Source of the DNA: Rhodococcus sp. CH91 | GTDB lineage: Bacteria; Actinomycetota; Actinomycetes; Mycobacteriales; Mycobacteriaceae | Assembly (NCBI RefSeq): GCF_022554085.1 | Contig: NZ_JAKFYR010000001.1 | Coordinates: forward strand, 124,001-188,000 | Direction of reading: 5' to 3' | DNA: 64,000 bases | Shown here: piece by piece, positions 8,611 to 17,116 of the stretch | How the letters are laid out: every line of letters starts with the position of its first letter | Numbering within the stretch: position 1 is the first letter of the stretch | The notes under the pieces: generated by a model | Told to the model about the DNA's origin: nothing | The model's input: the letters and a program-made list of their open reading frames with translations, nothing else | Database searches by the model: none | Program-made: the position numbers and the translations under genes

Positions 8611-11600
8611 TCACCGCGACTGCACCAGGCGCGCGATCCACGCGCGGCTGTCGGCGGGGTCGACGACGTCGTCGAGTTCGAAGCTCGTCGCCGCCTGCAG
8701 GGCCTTGCCCTGCTGATAGGCGAGATCGACCAGTCGCCCGAACAGTTCCTCGCGAGCCGCGGGTGTCTCTGCGGCGTCGAGTTCCTTGCGGAAGCCGAGT
8801 CGCACCGCGCCTTCGAGCCCCATGCCACCGATCTCTCCCGTCGGCCACGCGATGGTGAATTCGGGGGCGTGGAACGACCCCCCGGCCATCGCCATGGCGC
8901 CGAGGCCGTAACCCTTGCGCAGGATGATCGTGCCGAACGGGACGGTCAGGCGGGCACCGGCGACGAAGAAGCGGCCGAACCGGCGCACGGTGGCCTCCTT
9001 CTCGGATTCCGGCCCGACCATGAATCCCGGTGTGTCGCACAGGCTCACCACGGGAAGTCGGTGCGATTCGCACATCTCGAGGAAGTCCGCGGCCTTGTCG
9101 GCGGCCTCCGCATCGACGGCCCCGCCGAGATGGGCGCTGCTGTTGGCGAGTACACCGTAGGCCGCACCTTCGACACGCATCAGGGCGGTGACGATACCGA
9201 CGCCGTGATCGGGCCGCAGTTCGAGTACCGAGCCGACATCGGCGATCGCGTCGATCGCGGCCCGCACATCGTAGGCGCGGAGCCGGTTCTCGGGCACCAC
9301 GTGCCGTGCGCGACGGGGATCGGGCGCCTGCCAGTCCTCGTCCCGCCCCGTGAAGTAGCCGAGATACCTGCGCGCGAGATCCACGGCGTGCGGTTCGTCG
9401 CGGGCGGCGAGGTGCACCACCCCGTTGCGGCGTTGCACCTCGATCGGGCCGATGTCCTCGGGACGGTGCACCCCGAGCCCGCCACCCTCGATCATCGCGG
9501 GGCCACCCATGCCGATATTGGCGTCGGGCGTCGCGATGAGCACGTCGCACACCCCGGCCAGTGCGGCATTACCCGCGAAGCACCGGCCGGAGACGACGGC
9601 GACGGTCGGTACCCGCCCGCGCAGGGACGCCATCGACCGGAAGGTGGGGAGTTCGAGACCCGCGCCGGGACCGGCGTCGACGTCTCCGGGCCGGCCGCCC
9701 CCGCCTTCGGCGAAGAGCACGAGCGGCACTCGGCGGCGCGCCGCGAGGTCGAGCAGCCGATCGGTCTTGCGGTGGTTGTTGCGCCCCTGGGTCCCCGCGA
9801 GAACGGTGTAGTCGTAGGACATCACCACCGCCTCGGCACCACCGATCCGCGCCGTGCCGCCGACGAGGCCGTCCGCGGGCGTGTTCGCGACGAGGTCCTC
9901 TTCGCTGCGCCGGCCGCGCTGCGCCGCCAGCACCAGGGGCCCGTACTCGACGAACGTCCCGTCGTCGACGAGGTCGGCGATGTTCTCCCGTGCTGTACGC
10001 CGGCCCCGCTCGTGCCGCTTCGTCACCGCGTCCGGCCGAGCGGCATCGGTGGTGATCTCGTGCCGGCGCCGGATCTCGTCGAGGTCGGCGCGCCTCGCGT
10101 CGAGGTCGAAGGACTCCGTGCCGCCGGCCGCGGTCTTCTCGTCGAGCAGGCGGACCACCGCGAGGACGGCCCCCGGCGCGACCGTCCGGCCCGGCCGGAC
10201 GAGCACGCGTTCGATCACGGCGGTTCCCGGTGCGCGAACCTCGTGCTGCATCTTCATCGCATCGAGTACCGCGATCGGCGCGCCGGTCGCGATCGTGTCG
10301 CCCTCACGGGCGGTCTCCACGACCGTCCCGGCCGTCTCGGCACGGACCGCGTGTTCGTCCGGGAGCAGAACCGCCTGCTCCCCGGGCACGTCGGGTTCGG
10401 TACCGACGAAATCCCCGAGTCGCTCCCCCAGCCACTCCGTGTGGACACTGACGGACCGGAATTCCTTGTCGTCGAATATCTTCCGCAGGAGGTCGAGATT
10501 GGTTCCTGTGCCCTCGACGACGAATTCGCCGAGAGCTGCCGACGCCTTGCGCAGAACAGCCCCGCGGTCCCCGGACCGCACGTGTGCGACGACCTTCGCG
10601 AGCAGCGAATCGTAGCGGCCGGACACTTCGAGGCCGGGCCGGCCGTGGGTGTCGACGCGGATACCCGGGCCGGTGGGTGGCGTGAACCCGGTGAGCCTGC
10701 CGGCGGTGGGTACGGCAGATCCGTCGGCACGCTGCCTCTCGGCATTGACGCGCGCCTGCACCGCGATTCCGTGGGGACGGGCCGGGCTGCCCTCCACTCC
10801 GGCGCCGTCGAATACGACGCCGGGCGGGAGACCGAGCTGGTCGAACGCCGCGCCGCGAGCAATCGCCAGCTGCGTCGCCACGAGGTCCACCCCCGTCACC
10901 TCCTCGGTGACGGTGTGCTCCACCTGGATGCGGGGGTTGACCTCGAGAAACACGAAAGAATCGCCGTGGACGAGGAATTCGACCGTGGACAGCCCGTGGC
11001 AGCCGACGTGCCCGATCAGCCGGACGGCGGCCTCGTGCAACTCCTGCCGCAAGGATGCGGAGAGGTCGGGTGCCGGTGCGATCTCCACCAGTTTCTGATG
11101 GCGGCGCTGCACACTGCAGTCGCGGTCGCCCAGCGCGACCGCGCGTGTGCCCGAATCCGATTCCGCAGCCACGACCTGCACTTCGATGTGCCGGGCCGGA
11201 TGAACGAGTGCCTCGACATACACCCTGTCGTCCCCGAAGGCCACGCGCGCTTCCGCGGCCGCGATCCGGTGGGCCTCGTCGAGTGCGTCCTCCTCACGCA
11301 CGACTCGCATCCCGCGACCCCCACCACCGGCGAGCGCCTTGACGACGATCCCCTCCGGATGAGCGCGCAGGAAGGACCGCAGGTTTTCCGGACCGGTCGC
11401 CTCGGTGGCGGCGATCACCGGAATACCGAGCGTGCCGGCCACCTCGCGGGCGGACCGCTTGTCGCCGAGAACTCGCAGTGCATGCGGGGACGGGCCGACG
11501 AAGGTGAGTCCGGCGTCCGCACACGCCTGTGCGAAGGCGGCATTCTCGCTGAGGAAGCCGTAGCCCGGGTGCACGAGCGTGCATCCCGTCGCGCGGGCGA

Positions 11601-11793
11601 TCCCGACGATCGCATCGGAGTCGAGGTAGGCCGCGGGACCGGAGCCCGGGAGCTGCTCGGCGCGCGTGGCGGCGCGGACGTGGGGAGCGTCGATCTCGTC
11701 CGCGCCGTGGATCACGACGGTGTCGAGTCCGAGCTCACCGGCCGTGCGGACGATGCGCACTGCGATCTCACCCCGGTTGGCGACGAGCAGCAT
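8611..11793 (-). CDS. Single-chain acyl-CoA carboxylase (BC-BCCP-CT fusion, LCC type)
   Basis: A 1060-residue fusion of all carboxylase functions. Residues 1 to about 450 are biotin carboxylase (ANRGEIAVRI, GGGGRGMR, the ATP-grasp region and EVNPRIQVEHTVTE). About 480-550 is the biotin carrier with LDAMKMQHEV, biotinyl Lys514. About 560-1060 is the carboxyltransferase with N and C halves (GGGGRPGD, then LRKGYGLGAMAM). Length and order match the long-chain acyl-CoA carboxylase holoenzyme known from Mycobacterium paratuberculosis, rather than the split Acc subunits. It should carboxylate acyl-CoA using biotin, ATP and bicarbonate. The chain-length preference cannot be read from the sequence. 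Confidence 0.92.
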   Translation of the reverse strand: MLLVANRGEIAVRIVRTAGELGLDTVVIHGADEIDAPHVRAATRAEQLPGSGPAAYLDSDAIVGIARATGCTLVHPGYGFLSENAAFAQACADAGLTFVGPSPHALRVLGDKRSAREVAGTLGIPVIAATEATGPENLRSFLRAHPEGIVVKALAGGGGRGMRVVREEDALDEAHRIAAAEARVAFGDDRVYVEALVHPARHIEVQVVAAESDSGTRAVALGDRDCSVQRRHQKLVEIAPAPDLSASLRQELHEAAVRLIGHVGCHGLSTVEFLVHGDSFVFLEVNPRIQVEHTVTEEVTGVDLVATQLAIARGAAFDQLGLPPGVVFDGAGVEGSPARPHGIAVQARVNAERQRADGSAVPTAGRLTGFTPPTGPGIRVDTHGRPGLEVSGRYDSLLAKVVAHVRSGDRGAVLRKASAALGEFVVEGTGTNLDLLRKIFDDKEFRSVSVHTEWLGERLGDFVGTEPDVPGEQAVLLPDEHAVRAETAGTVVETAREGDTIATGAPIAVLDAMKMQHEVRAPGTAVIERVLVRPGRTVAPGAVLAVVRLLDEKTAAGGTESFDLDARRADLDEIRRRHEITTDAARPDAVTKRHERGRRTARENIADLVDDGTFVEYGPLVLAAQRGRRSEEDLVANTPADGLVGGTARIGGAEAVVMSYDYTVLAGTQGRNNHRKTDRLLDLAARRRVPLVLFAEGGGGRPGDVDAGPGAGLELPTFRSMASLRGRVPTVAVVSGRCFAGNAALAGVCDVLIATPDANIGMGGPAMIEGGGLGVHRPEDIGPIEVQRRNGVVHLAARDEPHAVDLARRYLGYFTGRDEDWQAPDPRRARHVVPENRLRAYDVRAAIDAIADVGSVLELRPDHGVGIVTALMRVEGAAYGVLANSSAHLGGAVDAEAADKAADFLEMCESHRLPVVSLCDTPGFMVGPESEKEATVRRFGRFFVAGARLTVPFGTIILRKGYGLGAMAMAGGSFHAPEFTIAWPTGEIGGMGLEGAVRLGFRKELDAAETPAAREELFGRLVDLAYQQGKALQAATSFELDDVVDPADSRAWIARLVQSR

Positions 11794-11861
11794 CGACGAT
11801 CCCCCTTTCTCGGCGGCTTCGGTGTCCGCTCGTCTCGGTAGGTCCAGTCATACTGCAGCCC

Positions 11862-11930
11862 CGTGCCTCACGCGAGTGCCACACCGTGCCTCACGCGAAT
11901 GCCACACCGTGTGTCTCACGCGAGTACCAG
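11862..11930. repeat. Tandem 23-bp repeat, two full and one degenerate copy
   Basis: Two head-to-tail copies of a 23-bp unit (11862-11884 and 11885-11907) differ at one base. A third copy, with a two-base insertion and further changes, covers 11908-11930. Each contains CTCACGCGA, a partial palindrome. The third copy overlaps the 3' end of the FetB-like gene, and that gene's TGA stop lies inside the repeat. The position between two genes read on the minus strand fits a REP-like element or a transcription-linked hairpin array. Confidence 0.8.
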
Positions 11931-12671
11931 GGGGTGACGGCGGAGGCCACGACCGAGGCCGAGCGCCACGAGCACCGCGGTGATGGACGCCGTCGCCATG
12001 ATCGCCGCGAGGACGACCACCTGGAATCGTCCGGCCTCGAGCGGCGACAGGCCGCCGAAGATGGCGCCGACGAAGGCCCCCGGCAAGGTCACCAGCCCGG
12101 TCGTCTTCGTCTGATCGGTCGAGGGGATCATCGCGGCGTGCACGGCGAACCGCGCCGGCCACAGCGTCGCCTGCCGCATGGTGGCCCCCAGTGCGAGCCA
12201 CCCTTCCACCTCCGGCCAGCGATCGTCGACGGTCTCGTGGAACCGCCGGCCGGCGAGGGTCGCGACCGTCATGCTGTTGCCGATGATGATGCCGCCGAGG
12301 GCCAGGGCGTATCTCGGCGCCGCTTCCACCGACCCGGTCGCGAAGATGATCCCCATCGAGACGAGCACCCCGGCGAGCATCGCACCGGCCACCGTCGCGC
12401 GGACGGCCGATTCTCCCCCGATGCGCCTGCACGCCGTCCACCACGCGACGACGAACATCACCACGAGCACGACCGCGACCCAGCGGGCGTCGGAGATGAC
12501 GCCGGAGAGCACGACGCTGATGAGCGCGAGCTGGACCGCGCCGCGCGCGATGGCACCTACCGGCGCGAATCGCTGTGGGACCCGGAACGACCACAACACG
12601 GCCGTGGAGATCGCAGCCAGCGCCAGGACACCGCCGAGCGTGCGGAGCAGGACGGACGGGTCGCCGATCAC
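11916..12671 (-). CDS. fetB: FetB-like (UPF0014) ABC transporter permease
   Basis: A 251-residue membrane protein with about seven helices. The central block GGIIIGNSMTVATLAGRRF and the LPGAFVGAIFGGLSP motif are diagnostic of the YbbM/FetB family. In E. coli FetA-FetB is an ABC pump that protects against iron stress. No FetA-type ATPase gene adjoins here, so a partner must be encoded elsewhere. The start lies 9 bp downstream of the idi stop, which makes it the last gene of the carotenoid transcription unit. The C-terminal four residues and stop come from a repeat copy. Confidence 0.85.
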   Translation of the reverse strand: MIGDPSVLLRTLGGVLALAAISTAVLWSFRVPQRFAPVGAIARGAVQLALISVVLSGVISDARWVAVVLVVMFVVAWWTACRRIGGESAVRATVAGAMLAGVLVSMGIIFATGSVEAAPRYALALGGIIIGNSMTVATLAGRRFHETVDDRWPEVEGWLALGATMRQATLWPARFAVHAAMIPSTDQTKTTGLVTLPGAFVGAIFGGLSPLEAGRFQVVVLAAIMATASITAVLVALGLGRGLRRHPLVLA

Positions 12672-12680
12672 GCCCTCACG

Positions 12681-13292
12681 TTAGCGACCCGGGCCGGGAT
12701 GTGTGTCCTGCCGGCGATCGGGGGCCGCGTGCGGCAGGTCCGCGATGGAGGCGACCGGCCACTGCAGCGGATCGGGTCCGAGCTTCCGCAGCTGTTCCAC
12801 CTGCTCGCGGCACCACACCGACACCCGCCGGCGTCCGGCGACGACGTCGTCGGCAAAAGAGGTCCACTCGGCCCATTCGGTGTCGTGTACCTCCGACGGG
12901 TCGGGAGTGGGCGCGGGCCCGTCGTAGAGCACCCGGAAGACCGGACAGATCTCGTTCTCGACGATGCCGTTGTCCATCGCCGCCCGGTACCGGAAGGAGG
13001 GCAGGACGACCGCGATGTCGTGCACGTCGAGACCGAGTTCCTGACGCAACCGGCGTCGCACCGCGTCGACGAGGGGTTCGTCCGGTGCCGGATGCCCGCA
13101 GCAGCTGTTCGTCAGGACACCGGGAAAGGTCACCTTGTCCAGGGCCCGCCGGGTGAGCAGGACGTTCCCGTCGCGGTCGAAGACGTACGACGAGAAGGCG
13201 AGATGCAGCGGGGTGTCGGTGGTGTGGACGGTTGCCTTCGGCTCGATACCGACCGCGCGGCCCGTGTCGTCGAGAAGCACGACCTGTTCCAT
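12681..13292 (-). CDS. idi: Isopentenyl-diphosphate delta-isomerase, type 1
   Basis: A 203-residue Nudix-fold isomerase that interconverts IPP and DMAPP, the carotenoid building blocks. The catalytic cysteine is Cys65 in TNSCCGHP, metal-binding histidines are in VHTTDTPLHLAF (His23, His30) and His67, and the Nudix-like LRQELGL follows. I place the start at 13292, where AGGAC precedes the ATG, rather than at an upstream in-frame codon at 13334. The last 25 residues are hydrophilic and variable. It lies 55 bp after crtB on the same strand. Confidence 0.95.
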   Translation of the reverse strand: MEQVVLLDDTGRAVGIEPKATVHTTDTPLHLAFSSYVFDRDGNVLLTRRALDKVTFPGVLTNSCCGHPAPDEPLVDAVRRRLRQELGLDVHDIAVVLPSFRYRAAMDNGIVENEICPVFRVLYDGPAPTPDPSEVHDTEWAEWTSFADDVVAGRRRVSVWCREQVEQLRKLGPDPLQWPVASIADLPHAAPDRRQDTHPGPGR

Positions 13293-13347
13293 GTGTGATG
13301 TCCTGTTCTGTATTTCGTGTACCGGGCCCGGCACGGCCGGGCGAGCG

Positions 13348-14328
13348 TCACCGGTTGCCCGGCGCGGTGAGTGCTCCCAGTCTCGACCGTGTACGCAGCG
13401 TGGTCCAACCGGCCGACGCCAGTCGCGGGGCCGCCACCGACAGTCGCCGGCGCCGCGACACGCGTGCCCGCTCGTGGAGCACCCGGTATCCGCTCTCCTC
13501 GACGGCCCGCAGGATGTCGCCGTAGAGCAGGAATGCGGTGCGCATCGCGGGGCGCACCGCGGGGTCGAGCAGATCGATACCCGGTTCGGCCACGCGGTAG
13601 ATCGCCCGGGTGTGCGCGATCAGATGGGCGAGGGCACGTTCGAGCCGGATGTCGTTGCGCCCCGTGCTGCGGCAGTGCCACAGCAGGTCCTCGTCCACCC
13701 CGAAGGCGGCGAGTTCGTCGGTGGGCAGATAGATCCGGTCGCGGTCGAGATCCTCTCCCATGTCCCGGATGAAGTTCGTGAGCTGGAAGGCTTCCCCCAG
13801 GGCTGCGGCGGGAGCAGCGGCCCGGTCGCGTTCGGTCTCGATCCCCAGGATGGGAAGCATCTGCAATCCGATGACGGCGGCCGAGCCGTACATGTACTCG
13901 GACAGTTCGGCCAGGGTGCGGTACCGCGAGCGAAAGGAGGCGGTGCCGGGAACGTCCATCCGCATCGAGTGGAGGAAGGCGTAGTAGTACTCGTGCGGGA
14001 TGTCGTACCGCTCGGTGGTGTCCACGAGTGCCCGCAGTACGAGACCGAATTCGTCGTAGGTGGGTGGCCGGCCGCCGAGTGCATCGGTGAGCCGGCGTTC
14101 GAGCGCGTCGAGAACCGGTGCGGCATCGACGGGTTCGACGTCGACGATGTCGTCCACCATCCGCGCGAAACCGTAGAGGGCATGGACTCCGGCACGTTTC
14201 GACACCGGGAACAAGCGCGTCGCGAGGAAGTAGGTCTTGCCGTGGCGCCTGTTGAGTTCGCGGCACAGGTGATACGCCTCGTGCAGGTCGGGATCGATCC
14301 GGTCGAGTTCACCCATGAGCGACTGCAC
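13348..14328 (-). CDS. crtB: Phytoene synthase
   Basis: A 326-residue squalene/phytoene synthase that joins two geranylgeranyl diphosphates into phytoene. It shows both aspartate-rich motifs, DDIVD (59-63) and DMGED (189-193), and the FQLTNFIRD helix. The start may be GTG at 14328, overlapping the end of crtI by 20 bp, or ATG at 14316, overlapping by 8 bp; either implies translational coupling. No crtE (GGPP synthase) is present in the window, so the precursor must come from elsewhere. Confidence 0.94.
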   Translation of the reverse strand: MQSLMGELDRIDPDLHEAYHLCRELNRRHGKTYFLATRLFPVSKRAGVHALYGFARMVDDIVDVEPVDAAPVLDALERRLTDALGGRPPTYDEFGLVLRALVDTTERYDIPHEYYYAFLHSMRMDVPGTASFRSRYRTLAELSEYMYGSAAVIGLQMLPILGIETERDRAAAPAAALGEAFQLTNFIRDMGEDLDRDRIYLPTDELAAFGVDEDLLWHCRSTGRNDIRLERALAHLIAHTRAIYRVAEPGIDLLDPAVRPAMRTAFLLYGDILRAVEESGYRVLHERARVSRRRRLSVAAPRLASAGWTTLRTRSRLGALTAPGNR

Positions 14329-15934
14329 CTACTCCCGGATAAGCGGAATGCGCAACGGGCGTACCCGCCGACGGATTCGAGACACGTTCTGCGGCAAGCC
14401 TCCCCGATATCAGCACGGTCGGGACTCCGACACCCGGTGTGGTACCCGACCCGGCGAGGACGACGTTGTCCGCCCCGCGTACGAGATTCGGGCGGCGGAA
14501 CGGCCCGGTCTGACGGAAGACGTGCGCCGACGAGAACGGGCTGCCGTCGAGCATTCCCCTGTCCGCCCAGGTCTGCGGCGTGTCCAGATGGTCGACACGC
14601 ATGGTCTTGGCCAGTTTCCGATAGCCGCGACGCTCGAGGACCAGTTGAAGCTCGCGCATGTAGGGCTTGCCGAGACGGTTCCAGTCCAGCGGTGCACCGG
14701 CGAGATTCGGGCACGGCGCCAGTATCGAGACGGGTTCGCACTCGACGCCGTCTCGCACGACGCGCAGGGACGGATCGGTCACGGCGGGTCGTGTGATGAG
14801 CAGGGAGGGATCCGCCATCAGCCGGCCGCGGCCGCGCGGGGCGGTGATGCGCGCGAAGGTCTCCGACCACTGTGCACCGAAGTCGATGGTGTGGTGGGAA
14901 CGGGAGGGCCACGTGTCCGTCACCTCGGTGGGTACCGTGCCGTGGAAGACGACAGCGGACGGCGATGCGACGGGCGTCGTGCTCCGGATGCGCCCGCGGG
15001 GTGGCACACCGGCCCGCTGGAGCAGCCCGTCCACCACGGGCAGGTCGGGGGTGAGAACGAGCGCATCGCATGCGAAGAGCATGCCGTCGGCCGTCCGCAC
15101 GCCGGTGACGCGGCCGTTCTCGACGGCCAGTTCCGATACCTCGGTGCCGGTGTGCACCGTGGCACCGTTGCGCACCAGCGCATCCGTCATCGAGGCGGCG
15201 ATCGCGGACATACCGCCCGAGGGGAAGTAGACACCGAGCGAGGTGTCCATGTGGGCGATGGCGCCGTAGACGGCCAGGGCGGTCGAGGGGGCCGTACCCG
15301 CGTACAGCGCCTGGAAGGTGAAGATCCGACGGAGCCGGTCGTCCTTGACGAAGGACGCGACCCGCGGACCGAGGCGGCCGAAACCGCCGAGCCGTACCAG
15401 ATTCGCGGTGTCCCGCAGTGCCGATCGCGACGATACGAGGTCGAGGGGGGAATCGAAGTTGGAGTCGATGTAGCGGTCGAACTCCGCATCGAAGATCGAG
15501 GCGAGCCAGCGGCGCAGTCTCCGGTATCCGTCGGCTTCGTCGGGGCCGCACACCCGCGCGATCTCGGCGGACATCGCGTCCGGATCGGAGTACACGTCGA
15601 GGGAGGTGCCGTCGGCGAAGCGAGCGTGATAGCCCGGTGCGAGCCGGGTGAGGTCGAGCGCCGGGGTGGTCGTGGCGAAGGACTCCCCCACTGCGGCGAG
15701 CGCGTCGGCTATCAGATTCGGCATGGTCAGGACGCTGGCGCCGTTGTCGATGTCGTAGAGATGGCGACCGTCCTCGAAGACCGGGTACCTGCCGACGCGT
15801 CCGCCGACCGTGCTCTCGCGTTCGAGCACGGTGACGCGTCTACCGGCTCCGGTCAGGTGGAGTGCCGCCGACAATCCGGCGAGGCCTGCCCCCACGACGA
15901 CGACGGACTCGGCGGGGCCGCTCACGGATTTCAT
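14309..15934 (-). CDS. crtI: Phytoene desaturase (CrtI family)
   Basis: A 541-residue FAD-dependent desaturase. The dinucleotide fold VVVVGAGLAGLSAA starts at residue 11 with GxGxxG at 15-20, followed by ERESTVGGRVGRY. The C-terminal FAD signature VLAGSGTTPGVGVPTVLISG is complete. It converts phytoene towards lycopene. The ATG at 15934 is preceded by GGGAGGA and overlaps the stop of a 43-codon ORF (ATGA). The frame stays open to 16270, but that extension has no family similarity and covers the promoter and the small ORF. Likely controlled by the SigK-type promoter at 16162-16189. Confidence 0.95.
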   Translation of the reverse strand: MKSVSGPAESVVVVGAGLAGLSAALHLTGAGRRVTVLERESTVGGRVGRYPVFEDGRHLYDIDNGASVLTMPNLIADALAAVGESFATTTPALDLTRLAPGYHARFADGTSLDVYSDPDAMSAEIARVCGPDEADGYRRLRRWLASIFDAEFDRYIDSNFDSPLDLVSSRSALRDTANLVRLGGFGRLGPRVASFVKDDRLRRIFTFQALYAGTAPSTALAVYGAIAHMDTSLGVYFPSGGMSAIAASMTDALVRNGATVHTGTEVSELAVENGRVTGVRTADGMLFACDALVLTPDLPVVDGLLQRAGVPPRGRIRSTTPVASPSAVVFHGTVPTEVTDTWPSRSHHTIDFGAQWSETFARITAPRGRGRLMADPSLLITRPAVTDPSLRVVRDGVECEPVSILAPCPNLAGAPLDWNRLGKPYMRELQLVLERRGYRKLAKTMRVDHLDTPQTWADRGMLDGSPFSSAHVFRQTGPFRRPNLVRGADNVVLAGSGTTPGVGVPTVLISGRLAAERVSNPSAGTPVAHSAYPGVGAVAHG

Positions 15935-16062
15935 GCTTTTCCTCCCTGTACGCGCGGCGCCGGCTGCTCCGTGCGGGTACGTGCTTCCATGAACAACTGG
16001 AGAAAACCTACGGACGGATGCGGATGCCGGTTCTCGTTCTGCCGGGGTTCGGATGCAGGCAT
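15931..16062 (-). CDS. Small ORF (43 aa) coupled to crtI
   Basis: An ATG at 16062 with AGAGGA nine bases upstream opens a 43-codon frame whose TGA overlaps the crtI ATG (ATGA). The peptide begins MPASEPRQNEN, has a short hydrophobic stretch VGFLQLFM (18-25), and ends in a Gly-Gly-Lys-Ala tail. It sits between the SigK-type promoter and crtI, so it would be translated first and couple translation to crtI. Third-position GC is visibly lower than in neighbours, so it may be a regulatory leader rather than a functional protein. No known family. Confidence 0.5.
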   Translation of the reverse strand: MPASEPRQNENRHPHPSVGFLQLFMEARTRTEQPAPRVQGGKA

Positions 16063-16161
16063 GGTCGGTGTTCCTCTGGTCGTCGCCGGAACTGTACGAA
16101 CTGGTGTCGCGGGCTTCTTCTCGGTCGGTCGGGGTGACGGCCCTCACGCCGCCTCGCCCCG

Positions 16162-16189
16162 TATTCGGAGCCCGGAAGGACGCGGATGG
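16162..16189 (-). promoter_or_regulatory. SigK-type promoter for the carotenoid operon
   Basis: Read on the minus strand: CCATCC (16189-16184), 16 nt, CGAATA (16167-16162). This is an exact match to the SigK consensus I know from M. tuberculosis (CCATCC, 16-17 nt, CGAATA/G). A start near 16155 gives about 90 nt before the 43-codon ORF and about 220 nt before crtI. The rest of the 322-bp gap between crtI and the divergent DUF427 gene holds no other clear element. Confidence 0.72.
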
Positions 16190-16256
16190 GTCGGCGTGCA
16201 GGGATCCCCACCTGCCGGTGCCTGCCACCTGCCGGACGGCGCGATACGGTCGAGGT

Positions 16257-17030
16257 ATGGCTGCCCGCAAGACCGCTGTACCCCGTAGGCCGGTGGAGTC
16301 CGACGACTATCTCTACGAACCCGTCGAGCGCCGGATCAGGGGTGAGTGGTTCGGCCGGACGGTGGTCGACAGCAGCCGGGCGGTGCTGGTGTGGGCACCG
16401 GGCAAACCCGTCCCGTTCTATGCCTTCCCTCGCGAGGACGTCCGGCTCGATCTGATCTCGGCCTCCCTGTCGCCGAGTCGGTCGCGGCAGGATGTGTGGC
16501 AGTGGTACGACATCGTCGTCGACGACCGGCGGGCCTACTCTGCGGTCTGTCAGCTCGACGTCGACGGACTCGACGACAGGCTCGTCTTCCAGTGGTTCCG
16601 GTACGGGGAGACGGGCCCCGGCGACGGAATCGACGAAGGCGAACGTTGGTTCGAGGAGGCAACCGAGGTGTTCACCCATCCGCGCGATCCCTATCACCGG
16701 GTCGACGCACTGCGCAGTTCCCGGCACGTACGGGTGACCATCGAGGACGTCGTGGTCGCCGACACCCACGATCCCGTGCTGGTCTTCGAGACCGGCCTTC
16801 CCACGCGGTACTACCTTCCGCCCGAGGACGTCGATTTCTCCGTGCTCGAGGAGTCCGAATGGCGGACGAGCTGCCCGTACAAGGGCACCGCCCGGTACTG
16901 GTCGTATACGGGACCGCCCGCTGCCGACAATGTGGCGTGGTCGTATCCCGAGCCGTTTCCCGGCATGGAGCCGATCGAGGGGTACGTGTGCTTCTACGAC
17001 GATGCCGCGGAGATCACGGTGGGCGAGTGA
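16257..17030 (+). CDS. DUF427 family protein, two domains
   Basis: A 257-residue protein made of two DUF427-type beta-rich domains. The second is clear: VRVTIEDVVVADTHDPVLVFE, then PTRYYLPPEDVDF, SCPYKGTARYWS, NVAWSYPEP and EGYVCFYDD. The first (about 15-110) is more divergent and lacks the Cys-Pro-Tyr-Lys signature. The function is unknown, though such proteins are widespread in actinobacteria. It is divergent from the carotenoid operon. The ATG at 16257 is chosen because the domain similarity begins soon after it. Confidence 0.85.
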   Translation: MAARKTAVPRRPVESDDYLYEPVERRIRGEWFGRTVVDSSRAVLVWAPGKPVPFYAFPREDVRLDLISASLSPSRSRQDVWQWYDIVVDDRRAYSAVCQLDVDGLDDRLVFQWFRYGETGPGDGIDEGERWFEEATEVFTHPRDPYHRVDALRSSRHVRVTIEDVVVADTHDPVLVFETGLPTRYYLPPEDVDFSVLEESEWRTSCPYKGTARYWSYTGPPAADNVAWSYPEPFPGMEPIEGYVCFYDDAAEITVGE

Positions 17031-17073
17031 GCCTCCCCGGCCTGCGATGAGAACAACACTCTCGTTATCGATA

Positions 17074-17094
17074 TTCCGATTTCCATAATCGGAA
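17074..17094. promoter_or_regulatory. Operator-like palindrome upstream of TetR gene
   Basis: TTCCGATT (17074-17081), a 5-bp spacer and AATCGGAA (17087-17094) form a perfect inverted repeat in an unusually AT-rich patch. It ends 22 bp before the TetR-family start at 17117. This is the usual place for an autoregulatory TetR operator that would also control the downstream efflux gene. Confidence 0.65.
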
Positions 17095-17116
17095 ATTTGC
17101 GCTAGTGTAAAACTTC

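Noticed and set aside
8590-11841. Long plus-strand ORF of 1083 codons opposite the carboxylase gene
   Set aside because: Antisense shadow of a GC-rich gene: no domain, His/Arg/Asp-rich composition, and the minus strand encodes an intact multidomain enzyme.
15935-16270. N-terminal extension of crtI to 16270
   Set aside because: The extension lacks similarity to phytoene desaturases and would cover the SigK-type promoter and the 43-codon ORF.
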